Shown here in pieces: positions 17,257 to 27,441 of a stretch of 64,000 bases of DNA. The DNA comes from G963674665 sp963674665 (GTDB lineage: Bacteria > Desulfobacterota > Desulfovibrionia > Desulfovibrionales > Desulfovibrionaceae): contig CAXXPL010000014.1 in the NCBI GenBank assembly GCA_963674665.2, positions 1-64,000 of the forward strand, in the 5' to 3' direction. A program made the position numbers and the translations under genes. Under the pieces are notes generated by a model. That model did no database searches. It had not been told where the DNA came from and saw nothing but the letters and a program-made list of their open reading frames with translations. The stretch's first letter is position 1. Every line of letters begins with the position of its first letter.

Positions 17257-18483
17257 TTATTCAGGGGGGTTTATGTGTTTCTCGGCGAGCTTGCGCAGTT
17301 GCTGTTCGTATGCGGCCTTGGCCACCACAATGTTGCCCTCGCTGTTCCAGTGCATGTCTCCCAGTGGGAGGTAGAGCCCCTGTTCGGTTTCGAGATGGTG
17401 CCGGCGCATGGCGTCGGTGGGGTCGATGTATCGGATGCCGTGCGCATCGCAGAATTCCTTGATGCGTCTGTTTGGCGCCTCCAGGTCAAAGGCTTCCGGG
17501 CGCAGGCCATACTGGGTGATGGTGAGTTGCCAGTCCACAGGCTGCACCTGATAGCGCTGGGGCCAGATGCCGACCACGAAGTCCACGCCCCTTTTCCTGC
17601 AAAAGGCGTCATAGGCCTCCAGGAGGGCGAAAGTCCGCCTGTAGGCCTCCTCCACCACCGGAGGGGCGGGCTCGAGATAGAAACCCAGGCCGTTTGCCGG
17701 GTCGATGATCCTGAGAACGCCGTCCTTGTAGAAGCTCTTGATGGCGTGCGGCACGGAGGACAGGGCACTGATACGGCGCCAGATGCGCAGCCAGTCCATG
17801 CCCTTGAAGAACCCGGAGAACAGGCTCCGGGGCTCGAGGCTTTTCTCCGGCACCAGCAGTTCCTGATACTCCCAGGGAAAGTCGATGGAAGGGTTCTCGT
17901 TGGGTACGGCGCGGCCGTCCCCATTTTTCATCTCCAGGTGAAAACGTCCCTTTTCCTCGAGCTCCGCGTAGATTTCCCCGAGGTCGTTGCCCAGGGTGAG
18001 GCCGAAGAGCACGATCTGGGGTTCGAAGGACATGCCGAACCGCTCCAGGTAGTAAAGTCCCCTTGTGGGGCTGCCGCAGTGCCCCGCAAGGACCTGGGCC
18101 TTGCCAAAGTCCTTGGTCAGCATCTCCTCCAGCAGCCAGGAGTATGTCTCCTCCTGGTTCAACCGGTAGCCCGCGGCAAAGGAGTCGCCGATGGACAGAA
18201 CGCGCAGCACGCCGGGGTGCGGACCGGGCTCGACATCGTAATCGTTCCTGAAGCCCTGCGCGTTGATCTTCCAGCGCACGGTCTCGCCATAGCCGCCACG
18301 CATCTGCTCCTGGAATCCGGGCTGCAGTGTGCCGCCGAGGCCGAGATGATCGTTGAACGCATCCTCGTAATCCGGGTGGGCGCGGCTCTGGTTCTCCTGC
18401 ACGCGAAAAAAGATCTCCACCAGGGTGATGGTGAGGGCCACGGAGAACAGAATGAGCAATATATTGATAAGCCTGGACTTCAA
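17257..18483 (-). CDS. Membrane-anchored SGNH-hydrolase-like protein
   Basis: About 408 residues from a TTG at 18483, preferred because GGAGGTGA lies just upstream; the frame is open to 18513. One N-terminal membrane helix (RLINILLILFSVALTITLVE) anchors a large external domain. Motifs fit the SGNH/GDSL fold: block I VLSIGDSFAAGY, an Asn in TLGNDLGE, and a C-terminal DMHWNSEGN that could supply Asp and His of the active site. Such proteins act as esterases or acyltransferases on surface polysaccharides. The neighbours give no clue to a substrate. Confidence 0.75.
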   Translation of the reverse strand: MKSRLINILLILFSVALTITLVEIFFRVQENQSRAHPDYEDAFNDHLGLGGTLQPGFQEQMRGGYGETVRWKINAQGFRNDYDVEPGPHPGVLRVLSIGDSFAAGYRLNQEETYSWLLEEMLTKDFGKAQVLAGHCGSPTRGLYYLERFGMSFEPQIVLFGLTLGNDLGEIYAELEEKGRFHLEMKNGDGRAVPNENPSIDFPWEYQELLVPEKSLEPRSLFSGFFKGMDWLRIWRRISALSSVPHAIKSFYKDGVLRIIDPANGLGFYLEPAPPVVEEAYRRTFALLEAYDAFCRKRGVDFVVGIWPQRYQVQPVDWQLTITQYGLRPEAFDLEAPNRRIKEFCDAHGIRYIDPTDAMRRHHLETEQGLYLPLGDMHWNSEGNIVVAKAAYEQQLRKLAEKHINPPE

Positions 18484-19036
18484 ATCACCTCCATGCGCTC
18501 GTGCACGTCGCAAGGCTTCCCATATGCGTATCTAAATGCGGTACGCGGGGGGTAACCAGCCGCAATGGTTTGAAAGCACATTCCGTCGGTCTGTATTCCG
18601 TGCCGGTCACACGTGCTGCATGTTTTTCAGTTGAGGGCAGCATGTCGCACAAAATACAGGCAATGGCAAGGCAAGTGACGTATTGCGCTGATTTCATGCA
18701 GCGTAACAAGGATAGCAACGTGCTGAAGCATGGCCGGGATGCCGTTCACACCATTGGGGAGCGGAAACAGCAACGTGAAATGGAGATAATAGCTCACGCC
18801 CTATGAATCGTGTTTAATTCCAATTCCATAGTATTTCGACGAGAAAGACGAAACCCCGCTTTCGTCTTTCTCGATTAATCAAAACCGCATGGAAGCGATT
18901 TTGATTGAAAATTGGAATAAGAAGGGAAAGGCGCGGCGTTGGTTCGCGCCATAAAGGGCCAGGGCAATCGGTTCGCTGCCACCCGCGAACGGGGCGCTGG
19001 CGCCCGGTTATGGCGCCAATGGGGATAAACTTCGGA
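18484..19036. other. Intergenic region with a large nested dyad, no gene seen
   Basis: 553 bases between the leftward SGNH-like gene and the 3' end of the MerR-like gene. No convincing reading frame. Its main feature is the nested inverted repeat at 18817-18918. Confidence 0.4.
18817..18918. repeat. Nested inverted repeat with a perfect 14-base hairpin at its centre
   Basis: Outer arms ATTCCAATT (18817-18825) and AATTGGAAT (18910-18918) enclose a hairpin at 18840-18873 with the perfect stem CGAGAAAGACGAAA and loop CCCCGC. It lies in a gene-free region. It could be a terminator of converging transcripts, a small mobile-type repeat or a structured RNA; the sequence alone does not decide. Confidence 0.6.
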
Positions 19037-19636
19037 TCACTTGGCCACGCGGGACTGCTCCTTGGCCAAGTGGCTCAGCCATTTGCGCAGCTGTTCGAGG
19101 TCCTGCTGGTGGATGCGCTCCGCTTCGTCCTGCAGGGCGCGCAGGCCGCGCACCTCCTTGGAGAGTTCGTCGACCTTGCTCTCCAGGGCTTCCAGCCGGT
19201 CCGCGAGCCGAGTCTCCTCCGGGCTGGTTTCCGAGGTGGAGAATCCCTTTTGCACGAGTTCCTGCAGCATGGTGGTCATCTGCTTCAGGGCTTCGGTCTG
19301 GCTCTGCACCAGCGCCCCCATCTGGAGGGAAGCGGGATCCGCTGCCTGTGGAGATTCGAGGGGAGTTTGGAAGGATGCCGCGGGGGTGGTTTTTGGCGGC
19401 TGGGTCACTCCCCTGCGTTGGAACCTTCGGGCCAGGAATTCCTCCACAGCGGCCGCGTTCTTGGAGTTGCCCATGCCCTCGAGGATCGCCTCGAAGACCG
19501 GAATGCTTTCATCGAGATAGCGTCTGCGTTTGCCCTGCCCGGAATGGGGGAGAAAATCCCGAAACCGCTTGCAGTAGAAGCGTGCGGTGGATTCCGGCAG
19601 ATCGTAACGCTTGGCGAACTCGGCGATGGTCATCAT
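19037..19636 (-). CDS. MerR-like helix-turn-helix protein with C-terminal coiled coil
   Basis: 199 residues. The N-terminus (MTIAEFAKRYDLPESTARFY, then KRRRYLDESIPVFEAILEGM) is a winged helix-turn-helix of the MerR type. A Pro/Thr-rich linker (about 80-110) leads to a long coiled coil (about 115-195; LADRLEALESKVDELSKEV). There is no ligand- or metal-binding domain, so dimerisation through the coiled coil is likely. Its targets are unknown. Two ATGs stand together at the start; no strong ribosome site is visible. Confidence 0.7.
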   Translation of the reverse strand: MMTIAEFAKRYDLPESTARFYCKRFRDFLPHSGQGKRRRYLDESIPVFEAILEGMGNSKNAAAVEEFLARRFQRRGVTQPPKTTPAASFQTPLESPQAADPASLQMGALVQSQTEALKQMTTMLQELVQKGFSTSETSPEETRLADRLEALESKVDELSKEVRGLRALQDEAERIHQQDLEQLRKWLSHLAKEQSRVAK

Positions 19637-19966
19637 CTCTCACCTCACAGGCATGAAGATGGCGGTCTTGCGCCAAAATCCTTGCGAAGCGGCGCATTCT
19701 GGAGCTTTTTTCCTCAGTAACCGCAAAATGGCAATATTGCAAGCAAGTGCCGGAAAAAGTGACGGAAGATAAAATTCTAGATAATCTTTTGATTCTTTTG
19801 GTGTTTTTTAGATACGCTTCCGTCACCGGGGCGGAGAGCTGTATTTTTGCGGCAACATTTTCCATGATCTCGCGTGGGAAGAGCCTTTTAGACTAAAAGC
19901 TAACTTTTCTCGATTTTCCTCTTGCCAAACCCGGAACTGTCGTATAAAAACTTTCTTTCGTTCTGG
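19637..19966. other. Intergenic region with the tRNA-Phe promoter
   Basis: 330 bases between the MerR-like gene and tRNA-Phe. Apart from the promoter near 19922-19948 no feature is evident. Confidence 0.4.
19922..19948 (+). promoter_or_regulatory. Probable sigma70 promoter of tRNA-Phe
   Basis: TTGCCA at 19922-19927 and TATAAA at 19943-19948, spacer 15 bases (short). It is about 19 bases before the mature tRNA 5' end, consistent with a short leader. Confidence 0.45.
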
Positions 19967-20042
19967 GCCGAGGTAGCTCAGTCGGTAGAGCAGGGGACTG
20001 AAAATCCCCGTGTCGGCAGTTCGATTCTGTCCCTCGGCACCA
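19967..20042 (+). tRNA. tRNA-Phe (anticodon GAA)
   Basis: Complete cloverleaf of 76 bases: acceptor GCCGAGG/CCTCGGC, D-arm GCTC/GAGC, anticodon stem GGGGA/TCCCC with loop CTGAAAA, T-arm GGCAG/CTGTC around TTCGATT, discriminator A and encoded CCA. Anticodon GAA reads Phe codons. A terminator follows 8 bases later. Confidence 0.97.
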
Positions 20043-20050
20043 CGGAATCA

Positions 20051-20084
20051 AAGCCCTTACGGCATATGTCGTAGGGGCTTTTCC
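20051..20084 (+). terminator. Terminator of tRNA-Phe
   Basis: Stem AAGCCCTTACG pairing with CGTAGGGGCTT (one G-U pair) followed by TTTT. The group II intron begins 8 bases after it. Confidence 0.8.
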
Positions 20085-20091
20085 CGTTTCA

Positions 20092-21249
<1,158 letters not shown>

Positions 21250-21272
21250 TGTAAAGACCATACGAAGGGGGG

Positions 21273-22805
21273 TTACTCGTCCGCCTTGTACTTGGTGGAA
21301 ATTCTGACGATGAAATGCCCGGCGTTGTCGTTCCGGTAGGTTTCGGCGTCGTTCACGGCCAGAAACAGACGGCCATCGGCTCTTGGCGTGAAGCTCGGCT
21401 GCGGATCGTTCAAAAGAACCACGTGGGCGGCAACATCGCCACTCCCATTTGTGTCGCCATTCTCCTGATTTTGCAGGAATCGCTCTTCCTTTATGGTCAG
21501 ATACCTGTGGTCGCCACATTCACGCTCCCCTCTCCATTCCGCCTTTACCTCCGGGAGGACATAGCCCTCCTTGAAATCCGTCACGATGAGCCCCAGCAGC
21601 GTGTTGTGGGGGACGCCTCGAACCGTCAGGTTCGGATCGCTTTCAAGTGAATACTTGGAGTGGAATATGCCCGTGTTCTTGAAGTCGATGTACACCGTAC
21701 GGTCATAGCCACTGGGTCCGGAAAACGGCAACAGGTAGTTCTTTGACAGGGCCTTCTGGATTTTTGGGTATTCGTTGACGATCCACTCCCCCAGGGTTTT
21801 GCCGTCACCAAAGGGCCTGAGATTGAAAAACTTGTAGACCTGGCCGCAGATATGTACCTTGTCCTTTTCAATTTCCTTTTTGAATCTCCCAATAAGATCG
21901 TCAGCCCATTCCGAAGCATTCATGGACAAGTAGTCCGGCAGATCCGCCTCCTCAACCTGGTTCCCGATGCAGCGCCTCATGTCATCATTTTCCATGGCCG
22001 CCTTGTACAGGTAGTATGCCTGCTTGAAAAACTCGTCTCCCTCCAGTTGCCACAGATACTTGCCGTCCCACTTGTGGCCCCAGTAGTCATCGCCAGTGTA
22101 CTTGAAGTCCCTGTACTCCTTTTCGAGAATCTCCCTGGCACGGTCTGTGTTTTCTTTCCGGATCTTATTGTAAAAGATAAAACCATCCCCACTTTCAACC
22201 TCCATCATGGCGGCCAGGATTATTGCGGCATGGAGATCGGCGAATAATTTCATGCGCTCGTGCCAGGGGATGAAGGCGCTGGCGCTCACCCTGCCGTAGA
22301 CCCGCATATCGACCGGTTCGCCCCGCTTCAGAGTCAATCCAGTATCCTGCCAGGACTCCATGGGATTGACGACGCGCTCGTATGTCCAGCCTTCCCAAGG
22401 CCCGGCAAGAAGGGTGATGCCGTTGGTGTCCACCTGTATGCTGAAGTTCGGGGAAAAGTGCCGATAGAAAACATACCCCATGCTCAGAAACACGATGAGG
22501 CACAGGATCAGAAATCCCTTTCTGGCGCACAGCACTCTGTTGATGAGCCAGACCCAGGTGCCCCGAGGCTCTTCCGGACTTTCCTGATCGCTGGAGCATT
22601 CATCGGCCAGGAAGAACAGTCCTATGCCAATCCAGACAACCGCGCCTCCGACAAGAATGTACATGAATTCCGCAAAGCTGGTTTCCCGTCGAATAACACA
22701 TAGATAGAGCCCCCAAAACACGAACTCCGTGGCAAACCAGGCTGTCAGGGAAAACTGCAAAACCCGTACTGCGCGATCCTTGAAGGATTTGTCGTTCCAT
22801 TTCAT
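21273..22805 (-). CDS. Membrane protein of unknown function with LecA-like C-terminal region
   Basis: 510 residues. Three hydrophobic segments lie in the first 135 residues (FSLTAWFATEFVFWGLYLCV, YILVGGAVVWIGIGLFFLA, GFLILCLIVFLSMGYVFY). A large non-cytoplasmic part follows. The last 110 residues (HNTLLGLIVTDF, then a glycine-containing loop and RADGRLFLAVNDAETYRNDN) resemble the PA-IL/LecA galactose-binding fold, including the loop NDAxTYxxNxG. A similar but weaker stretch (LTLKRGEPVDMRVYGRVSAS) near residue 155 could be part of another beta domain. The function is unknown and the lectin reading is a pattern match, not proof. It ends 24 bases from the intron remnant, in the opposite direction. 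Confidence 0.6.
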   Translation of the reverse strand: MKWNDKSFKDRAVRVLQFSLTAWFATEFVFWGLYLCVIRRETSFAEFMYILVGGAVVWIGIGLFFLADECSSDQESPEEPRGTWVWLINRVLCARKGFLILCLIVFLSMGYVFYRHFSPNFSIQVDTNGITLLAGPWEGWTYERVVNPMESWQDTGLTLKRGEPVDMRVYGRVSASAFIPWHERMKLFADLHAAIILAAMMEVESGDGFIFYNKIRKENTDRAREILEKEYRDFKYTGDDYWGHKWDGKYLWQLEGDEFFKQAYYLYKAAMENDDMRRCIGNQVEEADLPDYLSMNASEWADDLIGRFKKEIEKDKVHICGQVYKFFNLRPFGDGKTLGEWIVNEYPKIQKALSKNYLLPFSGPSGYDRTVYIDFKNTGIFHSKYSLESDPNLTVRGVPHNTLLGLIVTDFKEGYVLPEVKAEWRGERECGDHRYLTIKEERFLQNQENGDTNGSGDVAAHVVLLNDPQPSFTPRADGRLFLAVNDAETYRNDNAGHFIVRISTKYKADE

Positions 22806-23031
22806 GGCAACTCGATCTCCGTTGCTTTATGAGACAGAAACTATTTTTACAGGAGAGGAGGATACGATTTTGATAAACGTGAATAAAGTGTGGCGTATGT
22901 ATCGGATAGCAATAGGAGGCGCGTCGTTTCGAGACGAGGTATATCTGTCTCTATTATTTGATTACATGTATCACTGTTTAACAAATAAAAGTCAAGGGAT
23001 TCGATGCGTCTCCAGCCTTTATCACAGCACC

Positions 23032-25029
23032 CTACCCCCTTCCCCTGGCAAGCCGCTCCAACCGGCGCAAGGCGTCCATGTCAGGATCCGGGGCGTAGCG
23101 CGTCCGGGCATAGAGCTGTGAAATCTCCCGGGCCGTTTCCCCCTGGTTGGGGCGCTCCTGTCCGATGCGAGCGGCAAAATCCATGGGCCCTTCCCAGGGT
23201 GAGCGCGGCACCCCAATACGGGCCATGTTCCGGCAGTATCTGTCATAGGCGCGCTTGGCCCGGGCCTCTGGATCCTTGCCGCGTTGCCGCATCCAAAGGG
23301 CCGCCAGGTGCTCCCAGTTGCGCCAGAACACCAGGATCAGGACTCCCAGGCCGATGGCGCCCACGGCCATGCCCCCCACGGTGAGCACGCCTTTGAGGGA
23401 ACGGAGGTTCAGGCCCAATCGGTACAGGATGTTGCGCTGTCTGTAGAAGCTGTAGTCCAGGACAAGCGCCCCCCAATAGTAGTTGGTCGCGTCCCAGACC
23501 TGCACCATGGAGCGCAGCAGCCCGTATCGCTCCCGCAAATCGGCAAAGGTACCCTCAAAGCCCTGCTGTCCGGACAGGGCGGCGTAGAGCCCCCTTTCCA
23601 CCCGCTCCGGCGCCACCGACGCGGTGGGGTCCACTCGCACCCAGCCCCGTCCCTCCAGCCAGACCTCGTTCCAGGCGTGGGCGTCGGACTGCCGGACGAT
23701 GAGATACTCGCCCAGGGGGTTCTCCCGCCCCCCGAGATATCCGATGACCACCCGCGCAGGTACCCCGGCGGCGCGCAGCATGAAGGCCATGGCCGAGGCA
23801 TAGTGCTCGCAGAAGCCCTCCCTGGTCCGGAAAAGGAAGTCGTCCACAGTGTCTTCCCCCAGGACCTGGGGCGACAGGGTGTAGCGAAAGGGCTGATCAT
23901 GGAACATGTCCAAAAGGGCCAGTGCATATGCCGTGTCGCTGCCAGACTTTGCGCGCAGCTCCTTTGCCAGCGCACGGGAGCGGGGGTTGCCGTCCTTGGG
24001 CAGGTGCAGGGTCAGCCTGCGCTCCCAGTGGGGCAGCTCCCCGGTGTTGTATGTCATGAACGAACTCATGTCGTAACGGCGGCGGCTCCTGAGATCGAAC
24101 CTGGAGCGCAGGGTGCGGTCATGGAGCAGAACCGCGCCGCCGGTGGTGCTGATGGGCATGTCCAGGGCGAACATCCAGCGCTTGCCGTGGGGCTCGAGGG
24201 TGACGGTGTAGCTTATGGGCTCGCTCCCCAGGATGGTGCGCCGCATCTCGGGCATGTCCCGCTCCACTGTCCAACTGCGGCCGTTGAAGTTCCACAGCAC
24301 CAGCCCCCGCCAGTATCGCTTGGCCCGAGGGGGGAATTCGTCCGGAAAGGTGACGCGGAAGGCCACGTCCTGGTTCAGTGCCAGGTCGCTGACATCGCCG
24401 GGGGACATGTTCTCGCTGAATCCTGTTTCGGATTGCCGGGCCTGGTAGCCGAAAATCCCACCCGGGAGCCTGGGAAAGAACACGAACAGTGCCAGGGCCA
24501 GGGGCGCTCCCTGAAGCAACAGGCGCAGGCACAGACGCATGCTACCCCGCAGGCCGGTACTCGGATGTGACACAAGGGCCAGCACCGTGCCGAAGACCAG
24601 CAGGGTGAGGAAGCAGTAAAGGGCCGAGGCTATGCCCTGGTCAAAGAAAAGGTTGAAGATGATCAGGTAGCAGGTGAAGAATAAAGTGGCCATGGCGTCC
24701 CTGCGGGAATTCAGCTCCATGGGCTTGAGCGCGAGCATCACGCTCAGCAACGCCACCCCTGTCTCCAGCCCAACGCCCCGCCAGGAGAAGGCCAGTGCCG
24801 TGCCCGCAGCCAGGATAGTGATGGTATGACGCAGGCGCTTGGATGGCAGGGGCCATTCCTTGAACGCGGCGAGCAGGATGTATGTCCAGCAGCCAAAGGC
24901 GAACAGGGTGATCCAGAAGGGCACGCGCACCACATGGGGCAGGTAGGCCACCACGACGGCAAAGAGCACCGGGAGAAGGAACCCGCGGTTCATTGCCTCA
25001 GGCATCGGAAAACCCCCAGCCCTGGTCAT
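23032..25029 (-). CDS. TgpA-type transmembrane transglutaminase-like protein
   Basis: 665 residues. About six membrane helices in the first 210 residues (DUF3488-type TgpA N-terminal domain) lead to a periplasmic transglutaminase core. The Cys-His-Asp triad is visible in REGFCEHYASAMAFML, SDAHAWNEVWLEGRGW and VRVDPTASV. One more helix follows near residue 555 (VGGMAVGAIGLGVLILVF), with a cytoplasmic tail. The family is usually found with a DUF58 protein and a MoxR ATPase. The DUF58 gene precedes it with a 32-base overlap, but no MoxR gene is in the window. The natural substrate of the family is not established. Confidence 0.9.
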   Translation of the reverse strand: MTRAGGFPMPEAMNRGFLLPVLFAVVVAYLPHVVRVPFWITLFAFGCWTYILLAAFKEWPLPSKRLRHTITILAAGTALAFSWRGVGLETGVALLSVMLALKPMELNSRRDAMATLFFTCYLIIFNLFFDQGIASALYCFLTLLVFGTVLALVSHPSTGLRGSMRLCLRLLLQGAPLALALFVFFPRLPGGIFGYQARQSETGFSENMSPGDVSDLALNQDVAFRVTFPDEFPPRAKRYWRGLVLWNFNGRSWTVERDMPEMRRTILGSEPISYTVTLEPHGKRWMFALDMPISTTGGAVLLHDRTLRSRFDLRSRRRYDMSSFMTYNTGELPHWERRLTLHLPKDGNPRSRALAKELRAKSGSDTAYALALLDMFHDQPFRYTLSPQVLGEDTVDDFLFRTREGFCEHYASAMAFMLRAAGVPARVVIGYLGGRENPLGEYLIVRQSDAHAWNEVWLEGRGWVRVDPTASVAPERVERGLYAALSGQQGFEGTFADLRERYGLLRSMVQVWDATNYYWGALVLDYSFYRQRNILYRLGLNLRSLKGVLTVGGMAVGAIGLGVLILVFWRNWEHLAALWMRQRGKDPEARAKRAYDRYCRNMARIGVPRSPWEGPMDFAARIGQERPNQGETAREISQLYARTRYAPDPDMDALRRLERLARGRG

Positions 25030-25981
25030 CCTCCCGAGTCTCTGCGTCGTGCCCGGTGTCGAAAAGGGCCAGCTCCCGCAGGCAGGTGCGCAAATGCCGC
25101 TCCCCTGTGTCCGGAGGCAGAATTTTGGCGGGGAGCTTCAGTGAATAGGGCTCGCCCTGGCTATGGGCCAGGAGCGCCATCTTGCACAGTCGGGAGAGAC
25201 GCTCCTCCACTGGAAACGGCGCCAGGGAGTCGAAATCCAGCGCGTGGGCTCCACCGGCCATGCCTTCGAACTCCTTGGTCAGCAGCCCCTGCCCCCTGAA
25301 GGAGGACTTCCAGGCGATACGCTGCATGGCATCTCCGGCGGCATATGGGCGCAGCCCGCTGAACTCCTCCACACCGGGGCCGCCCGAGGCTCCCTGCCCG
25401 CCTTTTTCAGGATATCCCCTGCTGGGGGGGGGGACGAGCTCTTCGGGATAGGGCGCGGGGTAGATCAGGCACATGGCCCGGGATTCCACCTCGCGCCGCG
25501 CTCTGAAGAGCCCGAAGGGCTGGGTGCTGGTGATGCGCAGGGGGCCGGGACTGAACACACCGCGCGCCGGTGCCCGCGCCTCGATGAACACCCTTGTGGC
25601 CTTTCCGGCCAGGAGATCCACCTCTACGACCCGCAATTCCGGTGACGTTCCCAGAAATCGGAGTTCCAGTCCCGGGGCGTCCGTGTGTGAGGTCAGAACG
25701 AATTCGAAAACGATCATCTCACCGGAGAACACCGGCTTGGCGCGGAGGAAATCGATCTCGACCCGTTTCACCAGACCGTGCTTGAGCAGGATGGACGCCA
25801 GGGCCATGCTGAAGAGCATGAAGGTGAGCAGGAACCCGAGATTGTTCCCGTAATTTGCGCTTCCCAGGAGCATGCCGAACAGGGTGAGCATGTAGAGCCA
25901 GCCGTAGTCGGTGGGCCAGATGCGCACCCGGCCGGGCAAGGAGGGCCGGGGCGCCGGGGAGGAAATATGGGGCGTGGTCAC
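24998..25981 (-). CDS. DUF58 domain protein
   Basis: About 327 residues from a GTG at 25981 (VTTPHISSPAPRPSLPG), preferred over the upstream extension to 26056 for its AAGG and better N-terminus. Two membrane helices (about residues 24-64, including YGWLYMLTLFGMLLGSANYG) precede a beta domain. The DUF58 signature is GLRPYAAGDAMQRIAWKSSF and LLTKEFEG. These proteins are partners of MoxR-type ATPases and TgpA transglutaminases. Its 3' end overlaps the start of the TgpA gene by 32 bases, so the two are coupled. Confidence 0.85.
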   Translation of the reverse strand: MTTPHISSPAPRPSLPGRVRIWPTDYGWLYMLTLFGMLLGSANYGNNLGFLLTFMLFSMALASILLKHGLVKRVEIDFLRAKPVFSGEMIVFEFVLTSHTDAPGLELRFLGTSPELRVVEVDLLAGKATRVFIEARAPARGVFSPGPLRITSTQPFGLFRARREVESRAMCLIYPAPYPEELVPPPSRGYPEKGGQGASGGPGVEEFSGLRPYAAGDAMQRIAWKSSFRGQGLLTKEFEGMAGGAHALDFDSLAPFPVEERLSRLCKMALLAHSQGEPYSLKLPAKILPPDTGERHLRTCLRELALFDTGHDAETREDDQGWGFSDA

Positions 25982-26070
25982 TATTTCGAACCTTGAGAAT
26001 ACATGTGTTGTAGACGTCTCGATCCGAGCATAGCACAAAACATCGGAATGAAGCACGCATCAATAAAAGA

Positions 26071-26101
26071 GGGGGGAAACCCTTGGTCAAGGGATCCCCC
26101 C
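26071..26101 (-). terminator. Hairpin terminator of the type VI cargo operon
   Basis: GGGGGG/CCCCCC outer and CCCTT/AAGGG inner stem, on the minus strand followed by a T-rich stretch (TCTTTTATT). It lies 50 bases beyond the last minus-strand gene of the cargo island and before the DUF58 gene. Confidence 0.7.
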
Positions 26102-26151
26102 GGCAAGTCTTTTCGAATAATTCTGCAGGCGGCTGTGCCTGGAGAATGATC

Positions 26152-26982
26152 TTAATCGTTCTTATCCTCCAGGGCCCGGATGCACCACCAGGCGATGAGC
26201 AGAACCAACAGGAACAGCGCCAGAAAGAGCATTCTGGTGGAAAAGAAGGTGTTGGGGTTGTCCACCAGCATGCCGAAGTAATCCTGGAGCGAGACAATCG
26301 CGGTGGTTACGAAAAGAATGACTGCGGTTTTGCGGTGCATGAACACGTAACGCCCCTCCATGGAGTTCTTCACCAGACTGGTCAGAAGCAGCAGAACAAA
26401 GAGGCTCAGGGTGAAGAACAGCAGCTCCACCCATCCGTTTTCGCCAAATTTTCCAACATTTTCCATGGAATTGCTGAGAATGTTGTCAATACCCTTGATG
26501 CGGGCGCCGTATCTGAAATCAGGCTTCGCCCCGGCGGTGAGCAGGTGGATGAAGATCATGTCCCCGGGGTTGAACAGAGCCGGTGTCAGAGTCACTTTGG
26601 TGGACTCGAAGGTAACCTCGGTGTTGATCTCCTCGGGAATCAGGTCGTAGTGCATGCCGATTATCTTGGCGTCGTTGTCCTGGGCCACCTTGATCTGGAT
26701 GGGGGTCTCGTAGTCTTCCCGCTCGATAGGGATGCTGCCCGTGTTTCTGACTTGCAGGACCGTAATTTGAGGGGTGGAGACGGGCTGATCGTCCAGCAGC
26801 AGCTTCAATTTGGACTGGTATTCTCCATGGTGAGAGCGCAAGGGAGAGATGCTCACGAGCTTGAATTCCAGGCCCGTGCCAGGCTGATTCGCCTTGTTGA
26901 CCCAGTTCGCCAGGCTCAGGGCCAGGATGATGAAGGCCGCCACCAGCACCGTGGGCCAGTTCCTGCTCAAAAAATCGTTCAT
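26152..26982 (-). CDS. Membrane protein of unknown function at the end of the type VI cargo operon
   Basis: 276 residues. An N-terminal helix (TVLVAAFIILALSLANWV) is followed by an external beta-rich domain (about 30-170) and three C-terminal helices (WVELLFFTLSLFVLLLL, AVILFVTTAIVSL, LFLALFLLVLLIAWWC). I recognise no family. It follows the PAAR-like gene after about 50 bases, in the position where effector or immunity genes often lie in type VI islands. A membrane immunity protein is one possibility, but nothing in the sequence proves it. Confidence 0.65.
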   Translation of the reverse strand: MNDFLSRNWPTVLVAAFIILALSLANWVNKANQPGTGLEFKLVSISPLRSHHGEYQSKLKLLLDDQPVSTPQITVLQVRNTGSIPIEREDYETPIQIKVAQDNDAKIIGMHYDLIPEEINTEVTFESTKVTLTPALFNPGDMIFIHLLTAGAKPDFRYGARIKGIDNILSNSMENVGKFGENGWVELLFFTLSLFVLLLLTSLVKNSMEGRYVFMHRKTAVILFVTTAIVSLQDYFGMLVDNPNTFFSTRMLFLALFLLVLLIAWWCIRALEDKND

Positions 26983-27032
26983 GACTTACCTTCCGTGTGC
27001 TTGTAATTATTGTACGCCCCCTCAAAGGGGCG

Positions 27033-27431
27033 TCAGCTCATGATCATCACCTTGAACTGGCTCGGAACCAGGGGCGCGCCTACGATATTGTTGCTGTTGT
27101 GGGTTGTAACGTCCCCCACCTTCACGGCCTGGTTGCCCTCGATCTTCACCTTCATGCTGGAGCTCGTGAAGGACACCTTGCCCATGATCTGCCCCGAGGG
27201 CACGCCGCCCTGGGCGCCGGGCTGATCACCGTTGCTGACCGAGACTTCCGAGTTCTTTGCCAGGGCCGGGGAGCCGCAGATCATGACCTTTTTCGCCGTG
27301 GGCTGGCCAAGGGGCGGGTTGGCGATGTTCACATAGGGCACGGGAACGGGCTGCCCCGCAGGGGGCATGGGGGTCTTGCAGACATCCGGAGTGCCCTGCA
27401 TGAGCCCCCCCATGATGGTGATGGCAAACAT
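27033..27431 (-). CDS. DUF4150 PAAR-like protein (type VI spike tip)
   Basis: 132 residues, glycine- and proline-rich with the DUF4150 layout: TPDVCKTPMPPAGQPVPVPY, NIANPPLGQPTAKKVMICGS, and a conserved VKVGDVTTHNSNN near the end. DUF4150 proteins are PAAR-like cones that cap the VgrG needle of type VI systems and often tether toxins. This one is a minimal PAAR domain with no toxin extension, so any cargo must bind separately. It lies 10 bases after the DUF3540 gene. Confidence 0.88.
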   Translation of the reverse strand: MFAITIMGGLMQGTPDVCKTPMPPAGQPVPVPYVNIANPPLGQPTAKKVMICGSPALAKNSEVSVSNGDQPGAQGGVPSGQIMGKVSFTSSSMKVKIEGNQAVKVGDVTTHNSNNIVGAPLVPSQFKVMIMS

Positions 27432-27441
27432 AGGCGACTCC

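Noticed and set aside
18501..18806. A 101-codon plus-strand frame in the gap at 18.5-19 kb
   Set aside because: No ribosome site and no recognisable composition; it overlaps the likely promoter of the SGNH-like gene.
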